Shown here in pieces: positions 1-6,548 of a stretch of DNA of 6,561 nt. The first letter of the stretch is position 1, and each line of letters opens with the position of its first letter. This DNA is from Actinomycetota bacterium (GTDB taxonomy: Bacteria; Actinomycetota; Acidimicrobiia; IMCC26256; PALSA-610): assembly GCA_030839105.1 (NCBI GenBank), contig JAUZEI010000144.1, forward strand, positions 1 to 6,561. Reading direction: 5' to 3'. Made by a program: the position numbers and the translations under genes. The notes beneath the pieces were generated by a model. That model did not search any database. It saw only the letters and a list, made by a program, of their open reading frames with translations, and was not told where the DNA came from.

Positions 1-1
1 A

Positions 2-2785
2 CAGGCCGGGTACGCGGGGCTGAACATGTGCACCTCGTTGTACGCCGACAGTGCCAACCCGGCGACGCCGCCGTACTACACCTACTCCCACTCCGCCACG
101 CAGAGCGCAAGTGACACGTGCCCGACCTCCACGGGATCGTCGATCACGGGGACGGCCTTCTACAACGGAACCCGCTACCCGAGCCAGTACCGCGGCGCGT
201 TGTTCTTCGCAGACCACTCCCGCAACTGCATTTGGGTGATGATGCCCGGGACGAACGGGCTCCCTGATCCGGCGAACATCAAGGACTTTGTCACCAACGC
301 AGACAATCCGGCGCCGGTCGACCTCGAGGCCGAGCCGGTTTCGGGCGACATCTTCTACGTCTCGATGGAGAACGGCACGATCCACCGCATCTCCGCGCCG
401 GATCTGATTCCGCCGAGCGCTCCCGGGACGTTGTCGGGCACCGGAGGCGCGGGAACCGCAGCGCTGCAGTGGACCGCCGCGACCGACAACGTCGCAGTGA
501 CCAACTACACCGTGTACCGCTCGACGACGGCCGGGTTCACGCCCGGACCCACGAATCAGATCGGGACGACCGCGAACCTGACCTTCACCGACACGCTGCC
601 CGCCGGCGGGACGTACTACTACAAAGTCGGGGCCAACGATGCCGTCGGCAATGCCGGTCCGAGCAGCAACGAGATTGCCGTCGTCGTCGCGTCGCCCGTG
701 GCAGGCGCGCCGACAGTCGACGTCGTGGTCGCGGTCGACGGTGGGGCGACAGCGGTGACCGCACCGTTCTCCACGAGCACGGCCGGCGAACTGCTCGTCG
801 CGTTCGTCGGCAGCGACGGGCCCCGCAGTGCCGCCCAGACCGCAACCGTCAGCGGCGCCGGACTCACCTGGACCCTCGTGCGCCGCACGAACACCCAGGC
901 CGGCGCCGCGGAAGTCTGGCAAGCCAACGCGCCCAACGCGCTGACCAACGTCACCGTGCAATCGGCACTCACCAACACCGCCACACCTGATCAATCCCTG
1001 ACCGTCGTCGCGTTCAAGGGGGCGTCCGTTGGTGCATCTGCCGGCGCGGCGGGCGCGACCGGTGCGCCCACCGTGGGCCTCACCACGACCTCCGGCGGTT
1101 CGCTCGTGTACGCGGTCGGCAACGACTGGGACCGCGCCCAGGCGCGCACTTTGGGAACCGGCCAGGCCATGGTCCACCAATGGGTGAACAACACCACCGG
1201 TGACACCTATTGGGTCCAACAACTCACCAGCCCGGTCGCCGCCTCGGCCAGCAGCGTCACCATCAACGACACCGCACCGACCACCGACCGCTGGAACATC
1301 ACCGCCGTCGAGATCAAATCGGGTGACACTGTCGCCCCCTCCGCGCCGGGGACCCTCTCGGCGAGCGGCGGCGCCGGCAGCGCCGCGCTGTCCTGGGGCG
1401 CGGCGACCGACGCGGTCGGCGTGACGGGATACACGGTGTATCGATCGACCGTCTCGGGCTTCACGCCCGGTCCGACCAATCAGATCGGCCTCGCGTCGGG
1501 CTTGACGTTCGGCGATTCGGGCCTTGCGGGCGGCACCTATTTCTACCGGGTGACCGCTCATGACGCGGCCGGAAACGCGGGACCGCCGAGTAACCAGGCG
1601 AGCGCGACGGTGACCGGCCTGCCGGTTCCGGTGATCGACACGCCGACCGCCGCCCTGCACTGGGCGGTCGGCGACCCGATCAACTTCTCCGGGCACGCGA
1701 CCGACGGGAGTGGCGCGGCGATCCCGCCCGCGAACCTCACCTGGAGCGTGCTGTTGCACCACTGCCCGTCGGCGTGCCACACGCACGTGGTCCAGACGAT
1801 GCCCGGCGCGTCGGGCTCCTTCAACGCGCCGGACCACGACTATCCGTCGTACATGGAGTTGCAGCTCACGGCCACCGACGCCGGCGGCCGCTCGGCGTCG
1901 ACGTCGGTTCGGCTCGACCCGCGTACCGTCGATCTGACCTTCCAGACGAACCCGATCGGGCTGCAGTTGACGGTCGGCTCGTCGAGCCAGGCGACACCCT
2001 TCACCCGAACAGTCATCGTCGGTTCGGCTAATTCGGTGTCGGCGATCACGCCCCAGAACGTCGGCACGACGACGTACAACTTCGCGACCTGGTCGGACGG
2101 GCTCGCCGGGACGCATCAGATCACTGCGCCGATCGCAGCCGCGACCTATACCGCCACCTACACGGGAACGGGGCCGACGCTCGGCGTGGATCGAACGGTG
2201 GCGGTCGATGGTGGGGCGACGGTGGTGACCGCACCGTTCTCGACGAGCGCGGCCGGCGAACTGCTCGTCGCGTTCGTCGGCTCCGACGGGCCTCGCAGCG
2301 TCGCGCAGACCGCGACCGTCAGCGGCGGCGGACTCACCTGGACCCTCGTGCGCCGCACGAACACGCAGGCCGGATCCGCGGAGGTCTGGCAAGCGCGCGC
2401 ACCGAGCGCGCTCACCAACGTGACGGTGCAGTCAGTGCTCACCAACTCGGCCACGCCGGATCAATCGTTGACCGTCGTCGCGTTCAAGGGTGCCTCCGGC
2501 GTCGGCACGGCTGCGGGTGCGGCGGGCGCGACCGGCGCGCCCGGTGTGAGCCTGACCACCACGTCCGGCGGTTCACTCGTCTTCGGCGTCGGCAACGATT
2601 GGGACCGCGCCCAGGCGCGCACTTTGGGAACCGGCCAGGCAATGGTCCACCAATGGGTGAACACCGCGACGGGCGACACCTACTGGGTCCAACAACTCAT
2701 CAACCCGATCGCCGCCGGCGGTACGAGCGTCAGCATCAACGACACCGCACCGACTGCCGACCGCTGGAACCTCCCCGCCATCTAA
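2..2785 (+). CDS. Secreted PQQ-type sugar (glucose/sorbosone) dehydrogenase-like protein, C-terminal part, with FN3, PKD-like and duplicated beta modules (5' partial)
   Basis: The reading frame is already open at base 2, so the start codon lies upstream; the ATG at 26 is internal. The first ~130 codons match the end of a glucose/sorbosone dehydrogenase-like beta-propeller: a YYTYSH segment, then SITGTAFYNG, YRGALFFADHSRNCIWVM, and a closing GDIFYVSMENGTIHRI strand. Such proteins are usually exported and oxidise sugars or polyols with PQQ, but the catalytic blades are outside the window, so activity cannot be judged. Downstream modules in order: FN3 (410-688), module A1 (728-1318), FN3 (1334-1612), PKD-like domain with an HHCPSACHTH loop (about 1622-1927), a small beta domain ending in YTATYTG (about 1925-2164), and module A2 (2198-2785). 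No cell-wall sorting motif or C-terminal membrane helix is visible, so it is probably released or loosely bound. The stop TAA at 2783-2785 falls inside the last strand of A2. The alternative is a non-catalytic adhesin-like protein keeping the propeller. Confidence 0.85.
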   Translation, partial: QAGYAGLNMCTSLYADSANPATPPYYTYSHSATQSASDTCPTSTGSSITGTAFYNGTRYPSQYRGALFFADHSRNCIWVMMPGTNGLPDPANIKDFVTNADNPAPVDLEAEPVSGDIFYVSMENGTIHRISAPDLIPPSAPGTLSGTGGAGTAALQWTAATDNVAVTNYTVYRSTTAGFTPGPTNQIGTTANLTFTDTLPAGGTYYYKVGANDAVGNAGPSSNEIAVVVASPVAGAPTVDVVVAVDGGATAVTAPFSTSTAGELLVAFVGSDGPRSAAQTATVSGAGLTWTLVRRTNTQAGAAEVWQANAPNALTNVTVQSALTNTATPDQSLTVVAFKGASVGASAGAAGATGAPTVGLTTTSGGSLVYAVGNDWDRAQARTLGTGQAMVHQWVNNTTGDTYWVQQLTSPVAASASSVTINDTAPTTDRWNITAVEIKSGDTVAPSAPGTLSASGGAGSAALSWGAATDAVGVTGYTVYRSTVSGFTPGPTNQIGLASGLTFGDSGLAGGTYFYRVTAHDAAGNAGPPSNQASATVTGLPVPVIDTPTAALHWAVGDPINFSGHATDGSGAAIPPANLTWSVLLHHCPSACHTHVVQTMPGASGSFNAPDHDYPSYMELQLTATDAGGRSASTSVRLDPRTVDLTFQTNPIGLQLTVGSSSQATPFTRTVIVGSANSVSAITPQNVGTTTYNFATWSDGLAGTHQITAPIAAATYTATYTGTGPTLGVDRTVAVDGGATVVTAPFSTSAAGELLVAFVGSDGPRSVAQTATVSGGGLTWTLVRRTNTQAGSAEVWQARAPSALTNVTVQSVLTNSATPDQSLTVVAFKGASGVGTAAGAAGATGAPGVSLTTTSGGSLVFGVGNDWDRAQARTLGTGQAMVHQWVNTATGDTYWVQQLINPIAAGGTSVSINDTAPTADRWNLPAI
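410..688 (+). repeat. Fibronectin type III domain, copy 1
   Basis: This 93-codon module opens with PPSAPGTLSG, has a core W (QWTAATDN), the YTVYRS strand and a closing TYYYKV / AVGNAGPSSN segment, which is the usual FN3 pattern of bacterial extracellular enzymes. It aligns without gaps to the second copy at 1334-1612 with about 63 of 93 identical residues by hand count. It acts as a spacer or binding module between the propeller and module A1. Confidence 0.85.
728..1318 (+). repeat. Unnamed ~195-residue beta-rich module, copy A1
   Basis: The module starts at VAVDGGAT and ends at WNITAVEIK. It is rich in alternating Val/Thr/Ala strands with a conserved GNDWDRAQARTLGTGQ segment and a YWVQQL strand, suggesting a jelly-roll or Ig-like beta sandwich. 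I do not recognise a named family. It aligns with A2 (2198-2785) over 194 residues with about 166 identities and one single-codon insertion in A2. At the DNA level there is a 41-base identical run (1127-1167 versus 2600-2640), so the duplication is recent or maintained by gene conversion. Confidence 0.85.
1334..1612 (+). repeat. Fibronectin type III domain, copy 2
   Basis: The module runs from APSAPGTLSA to the SNQASATV strand and keeps the YTVYRS and SGFTPGPTNQIG segments of copy 1. It is more diverged from its partner (about 68% identical) than module A2 is from A1 (about 86%), so the two repeat families have not had the same history. Confidence 0.85.
1622..1927 (+). other. PKD-like domain with His/Cys-rich loop inside the large secreted protein
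   Basis: The segment PVPVIDTPTA, GDPINFSGHATDGSG, LTWSVLL, LQLTATDAGGRSAS is a PKD-type beta sandwich of the kind commonly fused behind sugar-dehydrogenase propellers. A loop at 1757-1786 reads HHCPSACHTH: four His and two Cys in ten residues. From memory of this family, the HHC...CHTH pattern recurs, and it could form a disulfide or a metal site. The metal role is inference only. Confidence 0.65.
2198..2785 (+). repeat. Unnamed ~195-residue beta-rich module, copy A2 (C-terminally clipped)
   Basis: This is the second copy of module A1, starting at VAVDGGAT and ending RWNLPAI followed by TAA. Aligned to A1, the stop replaces the Glu codon at 1310-1312. The bases after the stop would continue Ile-Lys-Ala-Ala before a second in-frame stop (TGA, 2798-2800), matching the Ile-Lys of A1. 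The last beta strand is therefore shortened. It lacks the flanking FN3 that follows A1. Confidence 0.85.
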
Positions 2786-2834
2786 ATAAAAGCGGCCTGA
2801 ACCAACACGTCGCCAATCCTTGGACGTGACTCGG

Positions 2835-2862
2835 GTGCGGCGCCGCGTCAGCGGCGCCGCAC
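2835..2862 (+). terminator. Perfect 12-bp GC-rich inverted repeat after the large gene
   Basis: Bases 2835-2846 (GTGCGGCGCCGC) and 2851-2862 (GCGGCGCCGCAC) are exact reverse complements around a four-base loop GTCA, 49 bases after the stop codon of the upstream gene. There is no T-run after the stem on either strand. Position and strength fit the U-less hairpin terminators often seen in high-GC bacteria. The arms also contain GGCGCC palindromes, so a protein-binding operator is possible. Confidence 0.6.
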
Positions 2863-3708
2863 GCGTGCTGCCGTGGCGATCATCCCGCAGCCGATGTTGC
2901 ACCAAAGTGTGGCAGCGCGCGGCGGATCGGTCGGAGCCGTCGATTGCCGAAAGATCCAACTGTCGAGATCGGCGCAGTCGGTAGCGCAAACCGGTCCCCA
3001 CTTAACGCGTGCGCTCGCCTTTCGCGCTCGCCGTCTTGAGCGCTGCCTTGCTGCGCTCGTATTCAGCGATGCTCTTCGGCCATGCCGAGCCGGCTACCGC
3101 TGGTTGGGTTTGACGATGCCGCGAAGGGGCTCCGTGTCGCCCGAACAACTTGGCGTCGGACCTCGGCCACATGGATGGCACGGTAGCTGCGGCGCGGGCG
3201 TCGACGCATCTCGCGGTTGCGCAGCGCGAGGACTCCGAGCGAATTCTCGATCGTGGTGATGCATGCGAGGCACTTGCCCCCACGCCGCGATTGCAGGCGC
3301 AAGTCTCTTGCCGATTCTGCGCGCCGGGCGTACCGTTACAGGAGCGACAGTGTGCCGCTGACGATGCCCCCGGCGAGAGCCAGAGGGCATCGTCGCGAAT
3401 CCTCGACTGCAGGTTGCGGTTGCGCCGATCGTTCAGATCGGGCGCGGCTCCTGTTCCACATTGGTGTGCCGTTCGTAGGTTGCGGACAGGCTGTGCGGCC
3501 GTCCCCGCCGTGGTTACCTACACCGACGGCCCGCGGCAGTAGTGGCCGCCGATTGGAGCAGGCGGTCGGCTGCAGTAGGTACTCACTGAGGCGAGCCGGT
3601 ACGAAGGCCCTCGACTACGAGGCCTGGCGGGGCGGTTCGTCGCCGGGACTGCCCCAAATTGGTGTCTGGCGCGTCCGAGGCTCGTTAACCCGGTGCAGGG
3701 ATCGGTCG
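2863..3708. other. Long stretch without a convincing gene
   Basis: I find no reading frame here with recognisable domains, a good ribosome binding site and steady coding character. Open frames up to about 210 codons exist on both strands, but they are Arg/Ser/Ala-rich and overlap one another, as GC-rich DNA produces by chance. The most protein-like patch is on the minus strand, ending at a TAA at 3002-3004 with a C-terminus reading WPKSIAEYERSKAALKTASAKGE. Its upstream part is low quality, which would fit a decayed or frameshifted gene. No tRNA, CRISPR or insertion-sequence ends were seen. A small imperfect hairpin (GGCC-C-TCG / CGAGGCC) lies at 3606-3624. The promoter of the cupredoxin gene presumably lies in the last 100-200 bases, but I cannot point to clear -35/-10 boxes. 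Confidence 0.5.
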
Positions 3709-3721
3709 ATGAGGATGAGTG
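3709..3721 (+). promoter_or_regulatory. Ribosome binding site and GTG start of the cupredoxin gene
   Basis: A purine-rich GAGGA at 3711-3715 precedes the GTG start at 3719 with a short three-base spacer. An in-frame TGA at 3716-3718 sits directly before this GTG, so no longer version in this frame is possible. The next in-frame GTG (residue 16) would remove most of the signal peptide, so 3719 is the best start. Confidence 0.6.
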
Positions 3722-4153
3722 CCGCGCCTGCGCCTTGTCGTCGCGATCGTCACCGTTGCGACCGTGGGTGGTGCCGGTGCCGGCTGCTCGCGTCCGGGTG
3801 GCGGCGATGCACAGTCGACCGGACGAGTCGTTTCCATTGTCGAGCGTGACTTCGCAATCGTCGCGCCAACGACCCTGAGCGCGGGCGACGCCCGCTTTCG
3901 CGTGCGGAACGATGGCCCGGATGACCACGAGCTCATCATCGTCCGAGTCAACGGCGTTTTGCCCGTTCGTCACGACGGCATCACACTCGACGAGGACGCG
4001 CTCGAGGATCGGACGATCGGCATACTGGAGCCGGTCGAGCCCGGCACAACCCACGACCTGCACGTGCATCTCGAGCCGGGAAAGTACGAGCTGTTCTGCA
4101 ACATGGCCGGGCATTTTCGTGGCGGCATGCACGTGACCGTGACGGTGATGTAG
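3719..4153 (+). CDS. Cupredoxin-like (type 1 copper) lipoprotein
   Basis: The 144-residue product is an exported small blue-copper-like protein expected on the outer face of the membrane. Residues 1-23 form a short signal peptide (Arg3/Arg5, hydrophobic stretch LVVAIVTVATVGGAGAG) ending in a lipobox-like GAGC with Cys23 as the lipidation site; Gly at -3 is unusual. The mature part has a beta strand FRVRNDGPDDHELIIVRV supplying His70. Near the C-terminus, YELFCNMAGHFRGGM supplies Cys127, His132 and Met137, giving C-x4-H-x4-M spacing as in plastocyanin/sulfocyanin-type domains. All four type 1 copper ligands are therefore present. Cupredoxins shuttle electrons or hold copper; the partner here is unknown. 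The gene's TAG stop overlaps the GTG start of the GGDEF-EAL gene by one base, implying an operon and translational coupling. Electron carrier versus copper/redox sensor subunit cannot be decided from sequence. Confidence 0.87.
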   Translation: MPRLRLVVAIVTVATVGGAGAGCSRPGGGDAQSTGRVVSIVERDFAIVAPTTLSAGDARFRVRNDGPDDHELIIVRVNGVLPVRHDGITLDEDALEDRTIGILEPVEPGTTHDLHVHLEPGKYELFCNMAGHFRGGMHVTVTVM

Positions 4154-4155
4154 TG
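4147..4155 (+). promoter_or_regulatory. Stop/start overlap (TAGTG) coupling the two genes
   Basis: The TAG stop (4151-4153) shares its G with the GTG start (4153-4155) of the next gene. No strong Shine-Dalgarno sequence is visible in the preceding 20 bases, so translation of the second gene probably depends on ribosomes finishing the cupredoxin gene. The next in-frame GTG (4210) would fall inside the first membrane helix, which supports 4153 as the real start. Confidence 0.6.
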
Positions 4156-6513
4156 ATTCGCAGCCGGCGCTATACGCCGTTCGAGAGCCGCGGACGGGGA
4201 ACTATCGCGGTGATCGTCGCGTTGTTCGCCGGATTCTCCGCCTTCTCGTTGATCGCGTCCACGCGCGGTGTGGAACGTTCGGAACATCGTGCGGAGCTCG
4301 TCCGCGTGATGTCCCGTCAGCGCACGCTCTCCGAGCGGTATCTCAGCGAGGTGCTGCTCGTGCGATCGCACGCCGTCGCAGATCCCGAGGCGATCGCGGA
4401 GGTGCTGGCTCGCAGCGCGACGGTTCTTCTCGACGGCGGGACCGCGCCCGCAGTCGACGGCGACGACGACGAGGTTCGGGTCTCGGTCGTTCACAATGCG
4501 ACGTTGCGCGCACAGTTGGAGCAAGGCCGCCGCTTGGTTGTCGACCTGATTGCCACCGGTCGAGCTGTGCTCGCCGGTACGTCGCTCGGAATCGTCCCGT
4601 TGAGCGCACACGAAGTCATCGACGTCAAGGACCCCGTGACTCGGCTGCGCATTCTCGCTGCAATCACGGAGAACGTCGCGCTCAATGCCGCGCGCACACT
4701 GGGAAACCAGACCGATCGCAACCTTGCCGATCTCCGGCGGATGCAACTCGGGCTCGCGATTGTCGGGGCGTTCGTCGCACTCTGCCTTGGCTGGGCGTTG
4801 ATGCGAGTGACGCGTCGGCAAAGCTCCCACTTCCGCGCGCTCGTGACACGGTCGACCGATCTCTTCTTCGTGTTCGCCTCGGGGATTTGCTGCTACGTCA
4901 GCAGCGCAGTTACGGAAGCTCTCGGACACGACAGCGGTGAGCTCCTCGGCCGCGGCTGCGAGATGATCGTGCATCCCGATGACCGCGCGACGTTCAGCTC
5001 CGCGATTGCGCACGGACAACCACATGAAGTCGTGCTGCGAGTGCGCACCAGCTTCGGTGATTGGAGGCACATCGAGGCCTACGTCAGCGATCTGCGCGCC
5101 GATATGAATGTGCGCGGAATCGTTTTGAACGCTCGGGACATCACCGAGCGCGTACGGCTCGCCGAGGAGCTCACGCATCAAGCATTCCACGACGGCCTCA
5201 CCGCCCTCGCGAACCGTGCGCTGTTCCGCGACCGCCTCGAGCTCGCGCTCGCGCGGTCCTCGCGGACCGGCGAGATGGTTGCGGTGCTCCTGTTTGATCT
5301 CGACGGCTTCAAACACGTCAACGACAGTCTCGGACACAATGCCGGCGACGAGCTGCTCGTCCAGGTGGGTCACCGACTCAGGGCGATCAGTCGTCCCAGC
5401 GATACTGCAGCCCGGCTCGGAGGAGACGAGTTCGCATTGCTCCTCGACGCAACGAGCGAAGCCGAAGCCTGCAACGTCGCGCAACGCATCCTCGAAGACT
5501 TCGCCGCCCCCCTCACGGTCTCGGGGCGTCCTTTGACGCTCACGGCGAGTGGAGGTGTCGCAGTCCATTCCGGTGGCGACGGCGACGTCGAGGAGCTGTT
5601 GCGGTACGCCGACGTTGCGATGTACGCAGCGAAGGAATCAGGGCGCAATCGCTACGAGGTGTTCCAGTACGAGATGGCGCGCGATTTCAGCGAGCTGCTC
5701 GGACTCGAACAGGCCATGCGGCTCGGATTGCAGCACGACGAGTTCTCGGTTCACTACCAGCCGACGGTCGACATCGAGACCGGTGCGATCACTGGAGTCG
5801 AGGCCTTACTGCGGTGGCAGACCCGAGAGCACGGGATCGTTCCGCCCGCCCGATTCATTCCCGTGGCCGAGACCACAGGCCTCATTCACTCGCTCGGCGA
5901 GCTCGTGCTGATGCAAGCGTGCGCGCAAGCCGCCGACTGGCATTCGGCGCGCCTGCTGCCCGAACCGTTCGTGGTCTGGGTGAACCTCTCGGGCAAGCAG
6001 CTCGCCGTGGGTGGTCTGCCCGCCATGGTCCGCAGCGCCATCGAGTGCGCCGGCATCCCCGCCCGTTTGCTCGGCGTCGAGATCACCGAGAACGCGATTG
6101 TCGACGATGGTCCGAAGGGCGACCGCATCCGACGTGAACTGCATGAGCTCCGCGACCTCGGCGTGAAGATAGCGCTCGACGACTTCGGCACGGGCTTGTC
6201 GTCACTCGGTCTCCTCCGCAAGCTGCCGATCGATGTCATCAAGGTCGACCGCTCCTTCATCGACGGGGTCGAGCGCGACGCGAAGAACGCGGCCATCACC
6301 TCGAACGTAGCGAGCCTCGCTCATGCGCTCGGTCTCGTCGCACTCGCGGAAGGCGTCGAATCGCACGCCGAGCTGAGCGCCGTGCGCAATCTCGGCTGCG
6401 ACGCCGCGCAAGGATTCCTGTTCGCTCGTCCGGCGCCCGCCGCCACGATCACCACGATGCTCACTTCACAACACAGCTTCACGTTCGAACAGCTCCAGGA
6501 CCAGCCCAGCTGA
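4153..6513 (+). CDS. Membrane-bound sensor with PAS, GGDEF and EAL domains (c-di-GMP synthesis/hydrolysis)
   Basis: The 786-residue protein has an N-terminal helix (about 17-36), an extracytoplasmic, largely helical region (about 37-197), a second helix (about 199-217), a PAS domain (about 224-334), a GGDEF domain (about 341-502) and an EAL domain (about 514-764). The sensor region starts with MSRQRTLSERYLSEVLL, resembling the RQRMLSQR signature of PilJ/NarX-type domains. The cyclase site GGDEF is intact at 423-427, with the metal-binding Asp in FDLDGF (382) and an inhibitory I-site RPSD at 414-417 five residues upstream. The phosphodiesterase set is also complete: EAL 550-552, Asn611, Glu643 (EITEN), Asp676-Asp677 (DDFGTG), Lys697, Glu733/Glu736 (AEGVE) and Gln753. 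Both activities, making c-di-GMP from two GTP and cleaving it to pGpG, are therefore plausible, with the sensor setting the balance. It is coupled to the upstream cupredoxin gene. Domain assignment is secure; the signal is unknown. Confidence 0.96.
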   Translation: MIRSRRYTPFESRGRGTIAVIVALFAGFSAFSLIASTRGVERSEHRAELVRVMSRQRTLSERYLSEVLLVRSHAVADPEAIAEVLARSATVLLDGGTAPAVDGDDDEVRVSVVHNATLRAQLEQGRRLVVDLIATGRAVLAGTSLGIVPLSAHEVIDVKDPVTRLRILAAITENVALNAARTLGNQTDRNLADLRRMQLGLAIVGAFVALCLGWALMRVTRRQSSHFRALVTRSTDLFFVFASGICCYVSSAVTEALGHDSGELLGRGCEMIVHPDDRATFSSAIAHGQPHEVVLRVRTSFGDWRHIEAYVSDLRADMNVRGIVLNARDITERVRLAEELTHQAFHDGLTALANRALFRDRLELALARSSRTGEMVAVLLFDLDGFKHVNDSLGHNAGDELLVQVGHRLRAISRPSDTAARLGGDEFALLLDATSEAEACNVAQRILEDFAAPLTVSGRPLTLTASGGVAVHSGGDGDVEELLRYADVAMYAAKESGRNRYEVFQYEMARDFSELLGLEQAMRLGLQHDEFSVHYQPTVDIETGAITGVEALLRWQTREHGIVPPARFIPVAETTGLIHSLGELVLMQACAQAADWHSARLLPEPFVVWVNLSGKQLAVGGLPAMVRSAIECAGIPARLLGVEITENAIVDDGPKGDRIRRELHELRDLGVKIALDDFGTGLSSLGLLRKLPIDVIKVDRSFIDGVERDAKNAAITSNVASLAHALGLVALAEGVESHAELSAVRNLGCDAAQGFLFARPAPAATITTMLTSQHSFTFEQLQDQPS

Positions 6514-6518
6514 GCGCG

Positions 6519-6548
6519 GTATCGCCGCGGCAGGCAAGGCCGCGATAC
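6519..6548 (+). terminator. Possible imperfect hairpin after the GGDEF-EAL gene
   Basis: GCGGC (6527-6531) pairs with GCCGC (6539-6543) around a seven-base loop. The stem can extend as GTATC (6519-6523) with GATAC (6544-6548) after a three-base bulge. It lies six bases after the TGA stop. No T-run follows, so a terminator role is only suggested by position. Confidence 0.35.

Noticed and set aside
3076..3088. Small hairpin TCGGC-cat-GCCGA
   Set aside because: A five-bp stem with a three-base loop is common by chance in GC-rich DNA and has no supporting context.
2873..3259. Plus-strand open frame of 128 codons in the gap
   Set aside because: No domain, no good ribosome binding site, Arg/Ala/Gly-rich composition; I cannot support it as a gene.
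3659..3687. TTGGTG followed 17 bases later by TCGTTA as a promoter for the cupredoxin gene
   Set aside because: The -35-like box is fair but the -10-like hexamer matches the consensus poorly, so it is not better than chance.
3217..3849. Plus-strand open frame of 210 codons running into the cupredoxin gene in another frame
   Set aside because: It is Arg-rich with no domain, overlaps the start of a better-supported gene, and has no clear ribosome binding site.
3518..4132. Minus-strand open frame of 204 codons opposite the cupredoxin gene
   Set aside because: It is antisense to a gene with clear copper ligands and has a low-complexity Arg/Ser/Pro-rich tail and no domain.
3970..5568. Minus-strand open frame of 532 codons antisense to the cupredoxin and GGDEF-EAL genes
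   Set aside because: It lies opposite two well-supported genes, has no recognisable domain, and its composition is what the complement of GC-biased codons gives by chance.
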